From: Psychrobacter sp.
GTDB lineage: Bacteria; Pseudomonadota; Gammaproteobacteria; Pseudomonadales; Moraxellaceae
Assembly: GCA_018260445.1 (NCBI GenBank)
Contig: JAGLBE010000021.1
Coordinates: 1 to 47,971 of the forward strand
Direction: 5' to 3'
Length of the DNA stretch: 47,971 nucleotides
Part shown: positions 46,594 through 47,971 of the stretch, piece by piece
Layout of the letters: each line of letters begins with the position of its first letter
How positions within the stretch are numbered: position 1 is the stretch's first letter
Made by a program: the position numbers and the translations under genes
Notes under the pieces: generated by a model
The model's database searches: none
What the model saw: only the letters and a program-made list of their open reading frames with translations
What the model was told of the DNA's origin: nothing

Positions 46594-47619
46594 TTATAAG
46601 CGCTTTTTTGGCTGTATCCAGCGTAGCCATATTTCGTGACTAATAAAAAAAATCACCGCTAAAATAAACGGCAATATATAGTATAACAGGCGAAATATTA
46701 GCAATACCGCCAATAAATACGGCTTATTAACCTGAGGCAATGAGGCAATCATCGTCAGCTCAAACACCCCTAGGCCACCTGGCACATGGCTTAATATCGC
46801 CAGTATCATAGATTGAATAAAGGCTGAGAAAACGGTGAAATAGCCAATACCAGTGCCATGTGGCAGTAGCATATATAAAACAAAAGCCACACTGGCTAAA
46901 TCGATCATCGAAATAGTGATTTGCTTAAGTAGCATCACTGCAGGCGGTAAATCAAAACGCCAGCCTCGAATCTTTACATGACGACCACCCCGCCCCGACC
47001 AAATAACAATCGCACTAATTAGGGTCAGTAAACTTAACCCCATGCCGCGAATCACCATCGCATTACGAAAAACATCAGGAATCCCAGCTGAAAATTCTGT
47101 CAGTTGCAGGTCAAGCTGCGCCATCATCACCACAGTGGCATGTGGATTTAGCGCTAAGGAGAGCGCTACCAAAGTGGCAATACCAAAGGTAAACGCCATC
47201 GACACCAGCCAGATGACATTGGCAATATTTTCGGGCTTAATGTCATTGGCACGGTACATCCGGTAACGCACCCCAGACGCCGAAAGCACCGCCAATCCAA
47301 TGGTATGACCGATGGCATAAGCGGTAAAAGAGGTGAAAGCGACCTTACGAAACGGCAGTTTGATACCCATATGCTGAAAGGCAATCGTATCATAGAGCGT
47401 CAATACCAAATAGCCAAAAGCGACGACTAGAGCCGCCAACACGATATCCTGAGGCGGAATGTGCGCAAGCGCCGCGACCACTTCAGCTAGGCGAATACTT
47501 TGGGTTAGACCATATAGGGCCTTGAGCGCCAATATGAACACTGCCAAGGTTAAAAAAAATAAGGCACTGCGCCAGAGTATTTTTTTTAGATTTAGGGCGT
47601 TTTTGGGCTTAAGAGGCAT
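46594..47619 (-). CDS. YbhN/MprF-type lysylphosphatidylglycerol synthase transmembrane-domain protein
   Basis: The 341-residue protein has about eight hydrophobic helices and family motifs including YDTIAFQHMGI, FTAYAIGHTIGLAVLSASGVRYRMYR and SHVPGGLGVFELTM. It therefore belongs to the UPF0104 family, which corresponds to the flippase-like membrane part of MprF without a synthase domain; E. coli YbhN is a member. A lipid-handling role in the inner membrane is inferred. It is on the same strand as the ccm genes and about 150 bases upstream of them, but it has no functional link that I can see. Confidence 0.9.
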   Translation of the reverse strand: MPLKPKNALNLKKILWRSALFFLTLAVFILALKALYGLTQSIRLAEVVAALAHIPPQDIVLAALVVAFGYLVLTLYDTIAFQHMGIKLPFRKVAFTSFTAYAIGHTIGLAVLSASGVRYRMYRANDIKPENIANVIWLVSMAFTFGIATLVALSLALNPHATVVMMAQLDLQLTEFSAGIPDVFRNAMVIRGMGLSLLTLISAIVIWSGRGGRHVKIRGWRFDLPPAVMLLKQITISMIDLASVAFVLYMLLPHGTGIGYFTVFSAFIQSMILAILSHVPGGLGVFELTMIASLPQVNKPYLLAVLLIFRLLYYILPFILAVIFFISHEIWLRWIQPKKRL

Positions 47620-47816
47620 AGTCGAATGTTATTAGAAAGTTGTAGGCGGTATATCATACTATAATTTATCGTAAGGTCTATAGTAACAGCCTATATTGTC
47701 ATTTTGTGTATTTATCCTGACTCGGTATAGATAAAAAACAGGCTTGATGCCGATCTAATTGGTCCTATTTGTCATTCTTTTTGTCATTCTTGATCGGTAA
47801 AGCAAAATCTAAACCA

Positions 47817-47846
47817 AAAAAAACGAGCCACTTGGCTCGTTTTTTT
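47817..47846. terminator. Bidirectional terminator between the cold-shock gene and the YbhN-like gene
   Basis: CGAGCC and GGCTCG, extended by paired A and T runs, form a stem of about 13 bp with a four-base loop. The T-runs on both strands allow termination of the leftward cold-shock transcript. Confidence 0.88.
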
Positions 47847-47899
47847 AGTATTGACTTTTATGTACTGGTAATAGGTCAGCCGTAAGGCTAACTGAATAC

Positions 47900-47971
47900 T
47901 TATACAGCAGTAATACCATGTGCTTGTGGACCTTTAGCGCCCTGAGTTACTGTGAACTCAACTTCTTGGCC
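47900..47971 (-). CDS. Cold-shock protein, C-terminal fragment at the window edge
   Basis: Twenty-three codons plus a stop on the minus strand read GQEVEFTVTQGAKGPQAHGITAV. This matches the C-terminal strand of CspA-type single-stranded nucleic-acid-binding proteins (commonly EGxxVxFxVxxGxKGPxAxxV). The N-terminal two-thirds, with the RNP motifs, lie beyond the right edge. The terminator at 47817-47846 ends its transcript. Confidence 0.9.
   Translation of the reverse strand, partial: GQEVEFTVTQGAKGPQAHGITAV

Overview
The window looks like a chromosomal segment from a gammaproteobacterium of the Moraxellaceae, most likely Psychrobacter or a close relative. The evidence is the Pseudomonas/Acinetobacter-type Pil-Chp chemosensory cluster, the divergent ahpC-oxyR pair, the minCDE set, the imelysin/di-heme iron cluster, moderate GC, and spacers full of short tandem duplications. 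This assignment is inferred from gene content and not from a database match. I see no tRNA, rRNA, CRISPR array, transposase or phage gene.

Layout from left to right: (1) thrS and infC (445-2906); infC uses an AUU start and is closed by a terminator, without the usual rpmI-rplT downstream. (2) A four-gene envelope/stress module (3166-8470): an exported binding-protein-like protein, a lipoprotein fusing a solute-binding-type domain to a von Willebrand A domain, a small XpaC-like membrane protein, and a TelA-family protein. (3) Divergent ahpC and oxyR (8624-10644) for peroxide defence. (4) A leftward YgjP-like metallopeptidase and a Fur-controlled periplasmic iron cluster (10905-17870): imelysin, di-heme oxidoreductase, second imelysin, DUF1513 protein. 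Two of these genes carry lesions, a premature TAA and a one-base frameshift. (5) An OmpA-like lipoprotein, an acyltransferase and an unusual voltage-sensor-like membrane protein (17973-21493). (6) minC, minD, minE (21647-23982) and a cytochrome b561 (24063-24584).

(7) A complete leftward Pil-Chp twitching-motility chemosensory cluster, pilG-pilH-pilI-pilJ-pilK-chpA-chpB-chpC (39230 down to 24685). It has unusually long spacers, a 17-unit octanucleotide array between chpB and chpC, and a PilJ receptor with almost no periplasmic domain. (8) A response regulator and a histidine kinase (40038-42840); the kinase carries a low-complexity insert of about 160 residues inside its ATP-binding domain. 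(9) ccmABCDE for cytochrome c maturation (leftward, 46442-42879), a YbhN/MprF-like membrane protein, and the 3' end of a cold-shock protein gene at the right edge.

Possible functional links: CcmABCDE would supply holocytochromes c, which the di-heme oxidoreductase would need if intact. The Chp proteins form one phosphorelay, from receptor PilJ through couplers PilI/ChpC and kinase ChpA to PilG/PilH, with PilK/ChpB as adaptation enzymes. The least understood parts are the TelA/VWA module, the voltage-sensor-like protein, the kinase insert and the decaying iron operon.
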